Below the pieces are notes generated by a model that saw nothing but the letters and a program-made list of their open reading frames with translations, searched no databases and was not told where the DNA came from. A stretch of DNA of 64,000 nucleotides from Candidatus Aminicenantota bacterium (lineage in GTDB: Bacteria; Acidobacteriota; Aminicenantia; UBA2199): assembly GCA_026393835.1 (NCBI GenBank), contig JAPKZK010000087.1, forward strand, positions 23,496-87,495, given 5' to 3'. Below are positions 52,831 to 62,865 of this stretch, piece after piece (the stretch's first letter is position 1; each line of letters begins with the position of its first letter). A program made the position numbers and the translations under genes.

Positions 52831-53757
52831 CTAATGAGGATACGTTTTTTCTCCTGCCTTAATCGGGATATCCAGGTAATTTTCCAGCGGCGGAATCGGA
52901 CAATTGAAACCGGGCGAATAATTGCATAATGGATTGTAACACCGGTTGAAATCCAGGATGACCGAGTATTCTTTTCCCAGCGGCCCGTGGATGTCCAGGA
53001 ACCGGCCCACCTCATACGTCTCTTTTCCCGATGTGGCATCGCTGAATGGAATAAACAAGGAATTGAATTCGGCGTCCTTCTCATCAAGAGTGAATTTAAA
53101 CGCCGTTAACTGAAACTCCTTGCCCTCTATTTGAAACTTTACCCTGGCATAACGGTAATAGGTTTTCTCTTCCTTTTGACTGGTACGCACCTTAAAAGTC
53201 TCAATGGTGGGGAATTTCTCAACGATGCCTTTCACGGCATATTTTGGGTCCGGAGGGAAATAAAGCAAGTGAGAGAACTGTTTGAACTGGGGTCGTTCCG
53301 GGTCATATACCATTAAGAGGAGCCTGTCCGGCGCCGGATAAGCCATTAATATACACCGCCCTAATTTGAAAGAAACATTTGAAGCCAATGGGGCGCCGGG
53401 TGCTATCGTTTTATCCCCGGCGTTGCAGGCGACGCCCGCGGCGTGGCTGTACCAGGACCACTGTCCTTCTTTGTTTACGATGGAAAGTTTAACGCCCGGG
53501 ACTTTAGTATCGGAGATTACGACGTCTTTGTCTGTTTCAAGGATGAATGTTTCGGTTTGGGCGGCGGGGATTGCCAGGCGTTTGGTCCTTGACATGGGGG
53601 AATCCGGGAATTTTTTGAAATTTTCATCCTTCTCTAAGCGTTCTTTGACCAGGGTTTCTTGCCATTTCATATCTTCCGGCGCGCCGGTATAGGCGCGAAC
53701 AAAAAATGTCATTACAAAAATGATTGTCCATAAAATAATTGTTTTTTCTTTTTTCAT
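52831..53757 (-). CDS. DUF1684 protein, exported
   Basis: About 308 residues starting MKKEKTIILWTIIFVMTFF, a signal peptide, with AAGAGG upstream. A longer frame with 43 extra codons begins inside a dispersed repeat and is rejected. The DUF1684 signature is clear: WRETLVKERLEKDENFKKFPDSPM-like start, then FNRCYNPLCNYSPGFNCPIPPLENYLDIPIKAGEK at the C-terminus (in two parts). The family's function is not established. Extracytoplasmic location is inferred from the signal. Confidence 0.85.
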   Translation of the reverse strand: MKKEKTIILWTIIFVMTFFVRAYTGAPEDMKWQETLVKERLEKDENFKKFPDSPMSRTKRLAIPAAQTETFILETDKDVVISDTKVPGVKLSIVNKEGQWSWYSHAAGVACNAGDKTIAPGAPLASNVSFKLGRCILMAYPAPDRLLLMVYDPERPQFKQFSHLLYFPPDPKYAVKGIVEKFPTIETFKVRTSQKEEKTYYRYARVKFQIEGKEFQLTAFKFTLDEKDAEFNSLFIPFSDATSGKETYEVGRFLDIHGPLGKEYSVILDFNRCYNPLCNYSPGFNCPIPPLENYLDIPIKAGEKTYPH

Positions 53758-53823
53758 TGCGACCTCTTGTTTTATTTTTAAAACCCATTTTACACGAAAT
53801 AGGATAATGTGTAAAGAAGAGTT

Positions 53824-53886
53824 AAACAAAAGTTTTTGGGGGTCCAGGACCCTTTTTTCAAAAAGGGTCCTGGTCGCCGAAGGCAT
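53824..53886 (+). repeat. dispersed hairpin element, copy 5
   Basis: AAAAGTTTTTGGGGGT, CCAGGACCCTTTTTT-CAAAAAGGGTCCTGG and GTCGCCGAAGGCA. It lies between the smaller GHKL gene and the DUF1684 gene and could act as a terminator hairpin. Confidence 0.85.
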
Positions 53887-55443
53887 TTATTTTATAAGCA
53901 GCGGCATAAATATTTCTACGTTACGGGGATCGGTTTGAACCGCTTCCACGGCTTTACGCACCAACGGATGGTCCCTCCTGATCAATAAAGGCCGCGACAG
54001 GATAGATGGGAACGGCCCCCGGGATGAAACCATTACCGCATCTACCGTATGTCCCTCGCCTTCGCCGGCAAGATACTCATTGAGAGTTTGCATAAACAAC
54101 TGCTCCTGCGGAGTCAATTGATCAAAATTAAGAACCTTGCGCCGCGAAGGGGTCACCAAAAAACCAAAAAAACGGAAAACAAAACGCTTGAAACCCTTTT
54201 TCAATGAAAAGAAAAACATCGGCAGCCGCTTCTCTTTTTGAAAAACCGGCGTCAGGAATATGATGGGGAGTTTCTCCAGGTTCACCAGCAAATCCGCCTG
54301 CTCGCGAGTCAATGAGAGCACCGTTTTCCCCAACATATTATAACGCAAATGTTCCTTATGCCGGGGAACGGCAAAAATAGGAGATTTGCGGCCCTGTTCT
54401 TTAATTCCCGGTAAAGTAAGCGTCCCGGAACCCCCCATCCCCAGCGCCTTGAAGGGCGCGAAATGCTCCAAAAATGATAAAGAGCCTTTATCCTTCCCGT
54501 GTGATCGTGATTGCGAACGCGCGAACCGGTAATGATCGAAAATCAATTCTTCCATGCGGGCTTGAACCGGGTCAGGCGCGGATGCATGATTCCGGCACAA
54601 CCATTGGTAAAGCTGGAAAGCATATTCCGCCAGGTGGTCCAGTAACTCCCCGGTGATTTCCCCATTGGACGTACCCATGCTCATGTCCGCGTATTCCACG
54701 GCGGCGTCGAAAATAAATCCTTTATGCGGCGGGAAAGTCACATAGCGGTAGGATATTCCCAGGTCCAGGAGCCGGAGGCGGCAAATATCCCCGGTTCGCG
54801 GGACGCCCAAAATTCCCCGGGAGATATAGTTAGAATCCGAAATGCTAAGACTTGCCAGCAACTGCGACAAGTCCAACAAAGGGCCGCGGCTGATGAGGCG
54901 GTTATTTAAATAGATACCCGCCTGGACCGACAGGCAGTAAGCCCGGAGGATATACTTTTCCCGGGCCGGGCTGCGGCCGGCAATACTGAAAAGCGTGATC
55001 CGTGTACCCACGCTTAAATCGCAGGAATTGAATTTTTCCAGGCGGCCCTTCTCAAAGACAATTCGAGTTTTCCCCAGGATAGAGACATTTTCCACCAGGA
55101 TTTTCCGGGGCGCAGGGGCAAAAATAGCCAGCAAGCCGAAACCGCCGCGGTTTTGCAGCGTTTCCACCGCCGCTTCTTTCAATTCCGTGGGCTGCGTTGG
55201 GTCCAGGAGACAGGTGAGCGTTTTAAGCGCTTCCGCATCCAATCCCGAACCGTTATCCGTCGCCTGGATGCGGGTGCGGCCCACCCGGATATCCACCTCC
55301 CCGGCGCCCCTCCTTAACGCCGCCCGAACCAACTCCACCGGGTAATGGGACGGCGACCCGAAGGTATGGGAAGCCGCCTTTTTTAAATGCGCTTCCACAT
55401 CGATGGAAAACAGGTTACTTGAGACAGTATTATTATCGTTCAT
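53887..55443 (-). CDS. degenerate GHKL (HSP90-like) ATPase-related protein
   Basis: A 518-residue protein with a Bergerat-type core: VELVRAALRRGAGEV (36-50), ATDNGSGL (61-68) and RGGFGLLAIF (99-108). The Asn that binds magnesium in the N-box is replaced (E37 then A41), so ATP turnover is doubtful. SRRKVLNFDQLT and RRDHPLVRKAVEAV near the end resemble the HSP90-like INxxHPLV motif. It follows the larger GHKL gene by 10 bases in the same operon and probably forms a complex with it. Confidence 0.7.
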   Translation of the reverse strand: MNDNNTVSSNLFSIDVEAHLKKAASHTFGSPSHYPVELVRAALRRGAGEVDIRVGRTRIQATDNGSGLDAEALKTLTCLLDPTQPTELKEAAVETLQNRGGFGLLAIFAPAPRKILVENVSILGKTRIVFEKGRLEKFNSCDLSVGTRITLFSIAGRSPAREKYILRAYCLSVQAGIYLNNRLISRGPLLDLSQLLASLSISDSNYISRGILGVPRTGDICRLRLLDLGISYRYVTFPPHKGFIFDAAVEYADMSMGTSNGEITGELLDHLAEYAFQLYQWLCRNHASAPDPVQARMEELIFDHYRFARSQSRSHGKDKGSLSFLEHFAPFKALGMGGSGTLTLPGIKEQGRKSPIFAVPRHKEHLRYNMLGKTVLSLTREQADLLVNLEKLPIIFLTPVFQKEKRLPMFFFSLKKGFKRFVFRFFGFLVTPSRRKVLNFDQLTPQEQLFMQTLNEYLAGEGEGHTVDAVMVSSRGPFPSILSRPLLIRRDHPLVRKAVEAVQTDPRNVEIFMPLLIK

Positions 55444-55453
55444 GAGTTATGCA

Positions 55454-58381
55454 TTATAACATCTCCTTTACCAGGAGCAGGGATACTTTTTCCAGTATTC
55501 GCCCCGGGGGGCCGGGGAATAAATTCGATTCCTTCAACAACATTTCGACCCACCGGAATTGGGCCAGTGGGGGATTTTCTTTATAAAGGGACGCCAGTTC
55601 TTTCAGTCCGGCGCAGTTGGGATTGACGGCAATAAAGCGGGTGGGGATATCCGCGCCGGGAAAGAAAGACCCGGGGAGCGGTAGGTGCGAGAGGTCCACA
55701 TCCAGCAGGTCCTCTTTGCCGCGGGCCATGCCCGGCGCCAACAGGCAGGGCGGCGAGACCAACCGGTTCACCGCCGCCAATAACCGCCCTAGCGGCGAAT
55801 TGTCCCCCTTTCCCGGCATTACCGGTTTTAACCCCGTAATACGGTCCAGGTTGACGGCCTCGGGAAGCGTCCTTATAATGGGATCAAAAGCGGGGTGACC
55901 GGATTCCAGTATGGGAATGGGGAAAGAAGAAAATGACTCTTTCAACCGGTCCACCAGGGGATTGTCATGGTGAATGAAGAATAATTTCCCCGCCCTGGAG
56001 AGTTTCAAGGCCCGGCGCAGGGAGATGGAAACGCCTTTGATGGTGGGGATGATGGCGATGTCCCGGATATTGGAGTTATCCGCCCAGGCGCCGGGGTGCA
56101 GCAGCGCATGAAGCGCCATGCCCGCCAGGTTTTCTTCCACCCGGTGGGGTTCCCGGAAATCCACCGTAATACCCGGCAGCTTGCTTTTTAGCAGCAGTAG
56201 GAAAAGGGACGACAGGAACAAAAACGAAAGAATGGAAAGAAATGCGGTGTTGTAGAAAAGCGAGTGGATGCCGGGGGATATTACCGGCGTTGTTCCTGTC
56301 GATGGGGGCGATGCGGTCTTAGGGTCCGCCGGGGATGATTGAGGCGGGGTAGGGGTAGGCGCGTTGGCCCCCGTGGAAGGGGCGGCGGAAAAGCCGGTGG
56401 AAGACTCGACGGAAGCGTAAGCGGTGACATCGAAACTTTGCCAGCCGCTGTCGAAATATTCGACCCAGGCATGCATGCCCGGCAGCACGCGCCCATTCTC
56501 GCCGGTGAGCCCCACCACCAACCGGGCCGGTACGCCCATACGTCTTAAAAATACGATGGCCGCGCCGTTTAATACGTCGCAATCGCCGGCGCCGATGCGT
56601 ATCACTTTTTGAAACCAATCATTAAACTGGGAAAAAGAAGAGACATCGGCGTACTTTTTGGCCGTTTCTTCGGAATCGTTGTATTTTAAAAATTTCACCG
56701 TCAATTCGACGGCGGTGTGTAATTTTTGGGCCGTACTGGAGTTAAGGGAATCCTGTAATTCTTTTTGCAGGGTTTCCGGCATAAACAAATTTTCCGGCAG
56801 TTGGGTCGCTCGTTGGAGCGTTTCCGGGGAAATACCTGCGATATCCGTTTGTTCCACCGATGGGCAGCAGCGGTAGCGGAGAATGCCGCTGTAGGGAACA
56901 GTAACCAAAATCCCGCCTGCGGCATGGGGGTCGTACCGGACCGAACTGAGCAAGATGCCGTTAAGCGTAATACTATAAGGATCGATGTAATAAAACAACG
57001 GCCGTGGCAGCAGCAGGTCGCCCTTTTCCAGGGAGTGGAACGATACGATGATGGTTTTACGACCACAATCCACGGGTGGGAGTGAGGATGGCTCAGCGGT
57101 ATGGGTAGGCTGTAATTCCTGGGTAAAACCCGAAGCCCGCCGGTACGTTTCCACGTGGTAGAGTTTGAACCAGGTGGCCGTTGGCGGTTGATACGTTAGA
57201 TCCACTTTGAGCCGGGGGTTGGTGAGTTTCACGGTACCGCCGGTATAGCGGTTGCTTTCCGTCTGCAGCGAAATACCCGGCGGTGGAACCCGGGCCGGGT
57301 TGTTTTTGAACAGCGTTTTGAGAAGAACATATTCCAGCGGCAGCAGGATGATGAGGAGCAGTAGGGAGATTTTCCAGGGAGAGTGCAGGATGGCGGAGGC
57401 GTTTTTTTTGATTCTGCGCCGGGAGCGTTGGAAGAAGGTCCGGGGCGAGATCCTGTCGGACGCAATTTCCACCAGTTGGGAGAGAGCGTTTTCGGCTGTT
57501 TCGCGGACTTTTTGCAGGGCCCGGTTATCGATGATTTTTCGCCTGGATATATTGACTTCCAGGCTGCTGCCGTTGACCAGGTATACCGGGGCCAGGCCCA
57601 CTGCCATTTGCGCGGCCTGGGTAGTTTCCCGGCGGCGGCCCCGGGGCGTTTGGCTGGGCGGCGTATGGGATAACTCTTCCAATGTGGCGCCCTGCCATAC
57701 CGGTAAACCGCGGGCATAGAGGTTTACCTGCGGCCGCGGTCCCAGGCCCACCACGCCTTCCGCCCGGCGGGTTTTGAAACCCAGGGTCACGGGCCCGGGT
57801 AATTTCATGGGTCCACTGATACTTTTCCCTTCGAAAAGAACGGGTAAAAGGCCGGCCCGGCGGGTGTTCCTGCGCAGATAGGAGCAATAGCGGTTTAAAG
57901 ATTCTTCTACGCGGTATAAAAACGCCGCCCGGGATTTTTCTACCGCCGGACGCACCAGTGTGATGCGGACGCCGCGGCCATTTAAATCCGCGGCGACCCT
58001 GGCGGCATTGAGGTTGGCGTCGATTTCGACCGCCCATTTTTCTTTTTTATAACAGGACTCGATGATGATTTTCGTGGGGTTGAATTTAAGCACGGTCCAG
58101 AAACCGATGCCGAATCTACCGGCGGCGTACTTTTCTTTGGATTTACTGGAAGCGTAGAGGCGGAAAAGGTATTGTACCGCATGGCGGTAGGTCATGCCCC
58201 GGCCGTCGTCTTCAAAGACCAGGATTTCGTTTTTGTCAGGATTATGATCCGCTTTTACCCGGATGGTCCCGGCGCCGGCGTCGCGGCTGTTTTGGGCCAG
58301 TTCCCGTATAAAGAACCAGGGGTCATCCCCATAGTCTTTGAGCCCGGCCTCGATCCATTTACGATATTCATTGGCATTCAT
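55454..58381 (-). CDS. GHKL ATPase fused through membrane segments to a transglutaminase-like domain
   Basis: A 975-residue protein. The N-terminal HSP90-like ATPase is complete: ELAQNSRDAGA (27-37), FEDDGRGM (57-63, G1) and AGRFGIGFWTVL (87-98, G2). A membrane helix lies at ~338-360 (LLLLIILLPLEYVLL). An outside region with a beta-rich part leads to a transglutaminase-like core with GAGDCDVLNGAA (Cys ~600), GMHAWVEYF (His ~635) and SFDVTAY (Asp ~650). A Pro/Thr linker precedes a second helix at ~710-730. The C-terminus (HHDNPLVDRLKESF) is inside again. No known system with this order is recalled. Confidence 0.8.
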   Translation of the reverse strand: MNANEYRKWIEAGLKDYGDDPWFFIRELAQNSRDAGAGTIRVKADHNPDKNEILVFEDDGRGMTYRHAVQYLFRLYASSKSKEKYAAGRFGIGFWTVLKFNPTKIIIESCYKKEKWAVEIDANLNAARVAADLNGRGVRITLVRPAVEKSRAAFLYRVEESLNRYCSYLRRNTRRAGLLPVLFEGKSISGPMKLPGPVTLGFKTRRAEGVVGLGPRPQVNLYARGLPVWQGATLEELSHTPPSQTPRGRRRETTQAAQMAVGLAPVYLVNGSSLEVNISRRKIIDNRALQKVRETAENALSQLVEIASDRISPRTFFQRSRRRIKKNASAILHSPWKISLLLLIILLPLEYVLLKTLFKNNPARVPPPGISLQTESNRYTGGTVKLTNPRLKVDLTYQPPTATWFKLYHVETYRRASGFTQELQPTHTAEPSSLPPVDCGRKTIIVSFHSLEKGDLLLPRPLFYYIDPYSITLNGILLSSVRYDPHAAGGILVTVPYSGILRYRCCPSVEQTDIAGISPETLQRATQLPENLFMPETLQKELQDSLNSSTAQKLHTAVELTVKFLKYNDSEETAKKYADVSSFSQFNDWFQKVIRIGAGDCDVLNGAAIVFLRRMGVPARLVVGLTGENGRVLPGMHAWVEYFDSGWQSFDVTAYASVESSTGFSAAPSTGANAPTPTPPQSSPADPKTASPPSTGTTPVISPGIHSLFYNTAFLSILSFLFLSSLFLLLLKSKLPGITVDFREPHRVEENLAGMALHALLHPGAWADNSNIRDIAIIPTIKGVSISLRRALKLSRAGKLFFIHHDNPLVDRLKESFSSFPIPILESGHPAFDPIIRTLPEAVNLDRITGLKPVMPGKGDNSPLGRLLAAVNRLVSPPCLLAPGMARGKEDLLDVDLSHLPLPGSFFPGADIPTRFIAVNPNCAGLKELASLYKENPPLAQFRWVEMLLKESNLFPGPPGRILEKVSLLLVKEML

Positions 58382-58847
58382 CCGGCTTAACTATGCCATA
58401 AAAGAGAATAAAATACAAGGGGAGCCGCGAAGAACGCGAAGGGGCGCGAAGAAAAAAGAAGAGCGGAAGAAAAAATTGAATGATGAATTATGAATGATGA
58501 ATGATGAAAAAAACCGTCTGAACCGCTGATTACTCAGATAACGCTGATGACGCTGATTAAACACTTTTTAATTTTAATCTGTGGCCCCTTCTACTTCGCG
58601 TGCCTTCGCGTTCTTCGCGGCCAAAGTTCCATGTGTACTGGGGGCAGTTTCTTTTTGTCCGTGTTTGTCCGTGTTCGTTGCCTGTCCGTGGCCAGGGCCA
58701 GGAGCGCCGGGCGATAAAACATATCTTAAAGAATAACTATTTCGTTATGCGGGGGACATCTTCCGTGCGCGGGGAAACTTTTGCGCTGATAATTATTAAT
58801 TGTTAATGGCTATTGAACAATGCCCCCTTAATTACCGACAACTGACC
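58382..58847. other. repeat-rich spacer
   Basis: No gene seen. GCCGCGAAGAACGCGAAG, GAAGAGCGGAAG, GATGAATTATGAATGATG, TTCGCGTGCCTTCGCG and GTCCGTGTTTGTCCGTG tracts follow one another, members of the dispersed microrepeat families. Confidence 0.55.
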
Positions 58848-59015
58848 CCGGCACTTGCAAACATGGCCCCGGCAGACTTAAACATGGCTCCGGCAGTTTT
58901 AAACATGACGCCGGCAGACTTAAACATGGCCCCGGCAGTTTTAAACACGACGCCGGCAGAGTTAAACATGGCCACGGCAGATGTGGAAATAGCGCCGGCA
59001 GGTGCGGGAATGGTC
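58848..59015. repeat. 21-bp degenerate tandem array C (about 8 units)
   Basis: Units of the type CCGGCAGACTTAAACATGG plus CC or CT, exactly 21 bp apart. The plus frame from 58800 reads as heptads (PADLNMA, PAVLNMT) and the minus frame as AMFKSAG, VMFKTAG, but neither has a ribosome binding site. The array lies ~500 bp before the kinase promoter. Confidence 0.85.
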
Positions 59016-59472
59016 CAGGCGCTTTTGGAAAATGCCACAGTTCCTGGGGAAAATGGCAAAGAGGTCAGAACAATTAACAATTATCGTTTCCCCACATCCG
59101 TAATCAGGAATCGGGCAGACATGGGGGGATGCCCCTACGGCTCGATTTCTTATATGTCCCCTTATCTATATCAACGACGTTATGAAACTTTGGCTCGATG
59201 TTTCTCGTGAGCATGGAGACCCGATCCCAGAACCAATGTGCCATCGCCTGATGTATGCATAAAATCAAGATATTCCAGTTCGGCGAGACTTTTTCAGGCC
59301 TTCCGATCTTACCAGGGTTTCTGACTCCTAACCCCTGATTCCTGATCCCTGACCCCTAAACTGTTAATTCGCGCCCATTCGTGGTCAAGTTTTTCCCCAG
59401 TGGAGTTTGGTGGGTTTTAGGGCAGTCCAAAAGGCCCTTTTTAATAAAATCGTACAAAATTAAAAAAAACTA

Positions 59473-59501
59473 TTGACTTTCCGGAAATTTTTATTTAGAC
59501 T
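59473..59501 (+). promoter_or_regulatory. promoter of the kinase operon
   Basis: TTGACT (59473-59478), 17 bp, TAGACT (59496-59501), 31 bases before the chosen start. Confidence 0.5.
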
Positions 59502-59531
59502 TAAATTTAAAATAATTGAGAGGTGACCGGA

Positions 59532-62450
59532 GTGTCTGACATAAAGGAAAAAAGGTACATCGAGCGGTTGATACAGGGAATATTGGATAAATGTTCCTGC
59601 ATGGAAAATTGTGAATTAAAGGATATTGTCCAATACATTATGGCCGAGAAAGACACCCCTTTTGACCTGGGCTTCTTTTTCCTATATGACCAGGTAGAGA
59701 ATACATTTAAGCTTGGCGAGGTATTCCCAGAGAGTTATACCGGCGTAAGAAAAAATATTGAAGAAACATTACAAAACATTGACTGCAATCTCGATTCCAG
59801 GCACGAATTGCCGCCAAAATGCGGTTTATTTCTCTGGGTGGCCAGGGAGTTCAAAAAAAATCTTGTCGGCAAAGATTTTTATCTCCCCATTGATGACCTC
59901 CAGGAATTCAAGAAAAAAAATGACCTGGCTAAGTACGATATCGATATAGATGTAGATGTACTTAAAGGGAAAATCAAATCCGAATACATACTCCCCGTTT
60001 CCATCAATAACGATCAAAAGAGCGCCCTTCACCCCGGGAAGATTCTTCATGCCATCATCGTGTTGGCCTCCTTTACCAGGAAAAACAAAATCCCAAAACA
60101 CGATTTAAAAATCCTGTCGGACCTCATCAGCTTCATCATATCGGTGGAAGCCAGGAAAATAGCCAATAGTGCATTTCAGACTTACATCGATACCCTGGCA
60201 AATTTTGAAAAAATTGAACATCCAAGAGAAGAATATAAGAAGTTCATCGATTCTCTCAGGTATTTCTTTATAAGGAATATAGGGGAAAGTACATTGAAGC
60301 AATGTCACCTCAAGCATGCCTCCTTATGGGCTTTAAATACCATCGATCCGGGAAACACATTCCTGGTAAAAGAAGAAAATTTTAATTTCCCGGACAGCGG
60401 TAGTGTTACTACCAATATTATTACCAATGAACTCATCGGCGACCCACACAAGCACCATTATTTCTATGAATTTATCACCGGTCAAATTAAAAAAATTGAA
60501 CAAAAAGGATCCGATTTGGTTTTTAAAGATATCATCGAAGTTTCAAATTTTGGTAAAGTTGGAAGGCGATTCTATCATAAAGAGCAATTCCAGGAAACCT
60601 ACCGACTATCGAATGAAGATATCGTGGTGTTATTTCCCATCTTACCTCATATCGGCAATAAACAGAAACCGAAAAATGTCTATTTAATGGTCTTCTATTT
60701 CGATAAAAATACCTGTTCTTATTATTACAACCCTCATTTCCTGGAACTGATGTCCCATAAAATCTATGAAAACATACAAATCGTGATTCAAAAATCGAGG
60801 AAGTACATAAGAAGACGAATTTTTAAGAATATTTCGACTGTACTTGAGAAGGATGAGGCTTTTTACTCTCAGGCTTCCTCTATCATAAAAGAGACACTGG
60901 ATTTTGAACATTGTTTGATTTACCTTTTTAGTGAGGACCGGGAGAGACTGGAATTAAAAACAAAAGAAGATATTGGCTTATTTCCAGAGGTTTTCAATAT
61001 TAAAGGTTCGGAATCAACGAACATCATTTATAAAATATTAAAAAATGAACAAGCCGCTCGTAGAACCATAAGATATATCAAAGAATTAATAACTGCCACA
61101 CATGTTGATAGACACCTGATCTGGTACAGCCGAGACGCGCTTCAACCTTCTTACTCAAAAGAAAAAAATAGTATATATTCAGCCATGATGATCCCCATCC
61201 AGGTTCCTGAAAATCCAGCCAAAGGTGTTTTGATTTGCCTTAATAACTGGAGATATACAAATGTTAAAGATAAACGAGAAAACTCTTTTTTTTCCTTCAA
61301 GGATTATGAAATCGCCTCTATTGGGGCGGAATCGATGGCCATCTATACGGAAATCCTTAGCCATGCGCGCATGTATAAAAAGTTGCTGCGGCGGTTATCC
61401 CATGAAATCCCCACCCAGGCCGGTTTCATTATGCAGAATGTCGAACAGATTCGGGATGAATTTACAAATATACTCGATAAAATAGGTAAATTAGAGAGAG
61501 CTCAGGGCATGGATAAACTGATTGATGATTATAGAAGAAAGCTTATATTTAACCAGTTTACACAGCAATACCAGGCCGCGTTACGGGTACAGGTCTTCGC
61601 TGAATTTTCTCATTGGGAGCGGCTTGAAGAAATCAATGTAAAAAAAGAGAAAGAACAATTGGACATGTATAAATTCCTTGCCTCTATTATAGACGGCTTG
61701 CGGTTAAATGCCGGGAAGCACGGAGTATTTGTGGAATTCGATTTTATTTATGATATGCCCCATAAAAAAGACCATATCATCCAAGCCCACCCCCTCTTTC
61801 GATTGGCAGTCTGGAACCTGATCAACAATGCCATTCAATATGCTTATTTCGGCACCACCGTATTCATCACCTTTAAAGATGGTCTGAATAACCATGACAT
61901 CCACGTGGAGAATATTGGCATTAACATACCGGATGAAACCAAAGAAAAAATTTTTGATGAGGGTTTCCGGGGAGAAATGGCAAAGAGAAAGTACTTTAAA
62001 GGAACAGGCTGGGGCTTAACCCTGGCAAAAAAAGTAATTGAGGCTCATCATGGGCAAATTATCCTGACCAATAAAAATAATATTTGTGACCGAAATATTT
62101 TCGGCATTTTGGAAATAAAAAATCTATTCGAACAAAAACCTTCTGATGCCGACAGAGAAAAGTTTATCAACCAAAAATTACCGCAAAAAAAGAGTTACCA
62201 TGATTTTAAAAAGCAATTGATATTTACCGCTTCGGAAGAAAAAACCCTGGAGCATTATAGGAAACTTTCTATAGTTTTTTCAGAACGGGCCGATTCCAAT
62301 CTGGTTAAAGACTATTTTCAGAGACTTTTTGATGGGAACGAGAATATCGATATTCTTTTCCAAAGAGAGATCGATATACCGGTCAGTTATGTAAAATTTT
62401 CGATCAAATTGCCAAAAAATGTTGTTTCTACATATAGGGAGGATTTATGA
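59532..62450 (+). CDS. cytoplasmic sensor histidine kinase
   Basis: About 972 residues, no membrane segment. Two GAF-like sensor regions are suggested (~20-240 and ~430-620, the second with SSIIKETLDFEHCLIYLF and YSAMMIPIQV). The transmitter has the H-box LLRRLSHEIPTQAGF (~625), N-box FRLAVWNLINNAIQYAY (~765), a variant G1 VENIGINIPDE where the usual Asp is Asn, and G2 GTGWGLTLAKKVIEAHHG. GTG at 59532 is preferred, since GAGGTGA lies five bases before it and would overlap an earlier GTG at 59523. Its stop overlaps the regulator gene as ATGA. Confidence 0.82.
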   Translation: MSDIKEKRYIERLIQGILDKCSCMENCELKDIVQYIMAEKDTPFDLGFFFLYDQVENTFKLGEVFPESYTGVRKNIEETLQNIDCNLDSRHELPPKCGLFLWVAREFKKNLVGKDFYLPIDDLQEFKKKNDLAKYDIDIDVDVLKGKIKSEYILPVSINNDQKSALHPGKILHAIIVLASFTRKNKIPKHDLKILSDLISFIISVEARKIANSAFQTYIDTLANFEKIEHPREEYKKFIDSLRYFFIRNIGESTLKQCHLKHASLWALNTIDPGNTFLVKEENFNFPDSGSVTTNIITNELIGDPHKHHYFYEFITGQIKKIEQKGSDLVFKDIIEVSNFGKVGRRFYHKEQFQETYRLSNEDIVVLFPILPHIGNKQKPKNVYLMVFYFDKNTCSYYYNPHFLELMSHKIYENIQIVIQKSRKYIRRRIFKNISTVLEKDEAFYSQASSIIKETLDFEHCLIYLFSEDRERLELKTKEDIGLFPEVFNIKGSESTNIIYKILKNEQAARRTIRYIKELITATHVDRHLIWYSRDALQPSYSKEKNSIYSAMMIPIQVPENPAKGVLICLNNWRYTNVKDKRENSFFSFKDYEIASIGAESMAIYTEILSHARMYKKLLRRLSHEIPTQAGFIMQNVEQIRDEFTNILDKIGKLERAQGMDKLIDDYRRKLIFNQFTQQYQAALRVQVFAEFSHWERLEEINVKKEKEQLDMYKFLASIIDGLRLNAGKHGVFVEFDFIYDMPHKKDHIIQAHPLFRLAVWNLINNAIQYAYFGTTVFITFKDGLNNHDIHVENIGINIPDETKEKIFDEGFRGEMAKRKYFKGTGWGLTLAKKVIEAHHGQIILTNKNNICDRNIFGILEIKNLFEQKPSDADREKFINQKLPQKKSYHDFKKQLIFTASEEKTLEHYRKLSIVFSERADSNLVKDYFQRLFDGNENIDILFQREIDIPVSYVKFSIKLPKNVVSTYREDL

Positions 62451-62836
62451 AAAAGAAAATATTGCTTATCGAAGATGAGCAGGATATGAACTTTCGTTTA
62501 ATCAACCAGTTGAAGGAATGTTATGACTTAGAGATTGCAGTCAGCATCGATGCGGCGATTAATTTATTGAAATTAGGGAAGGATTTTGAGCTTATCTTTC
62601 TTGATATTATGATGCCGCCCGGGCCATACTCATCCGAAGTAACAAACGATGGGATTGAAACCGGCTGGATTTTTTATGAACGTGAGCTCAGGCAACGGCC
62701 AACCAAAGTGGTTATCTGGACCAGGAACAGCGATATTCTTAACAAACCGTGGGGACGCAATGTAGTAGAGCGATTGATAAAGAGCAATGATGAAAGCCAA
62801 TTGCTGGACACGGCCAGGAAGCATCTTGGCGAATAA
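62447..62836 (+). CDS. single-domain response regulator
   Basis: A 129-residue receiver domain. ILLIEDEQDM gives the acidic pair (DE near 9-11), LIFLDIMMPPG the phosphoacceptor Asp (~54), VVIWTRN the conserved Thr (~89) and RLIKSND the Lys position (~108). There is no output domain, so it must act by protein contact, like CheY. GGGAGG precedes the ATG, which overlaps the kinase stop. Confidence 0.88.
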   Translation: MKKKILLIEDEQDMNFRLINQLKECYDLEIAVSIDAAINLLKLGKDFELIFLDIMMPPGPYSSEVTNDGIETGWIFYERELRQRPTKVVIWTRNSDILNKPWGRNVVERLIKSNDESQLLDTARKHLGE

Positions 62837-62865
62837 ATAAAAAGCAATGGAAAGGGAGGTGTCGA

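Noticed and set aside
53758..53886. N-terminal extension of the DUF1684 protein
   Set aside because: These 43 codons are translated hairpin element. A signal peptide and an AAGAGG site support the start at 53757.
58800..59210. Protein-coding gene over array C
   Set aside because: The frame starts at a TTG without a ribosome binding site, and its length results from a stop-free repeat unit. It is listed only as a repeat.
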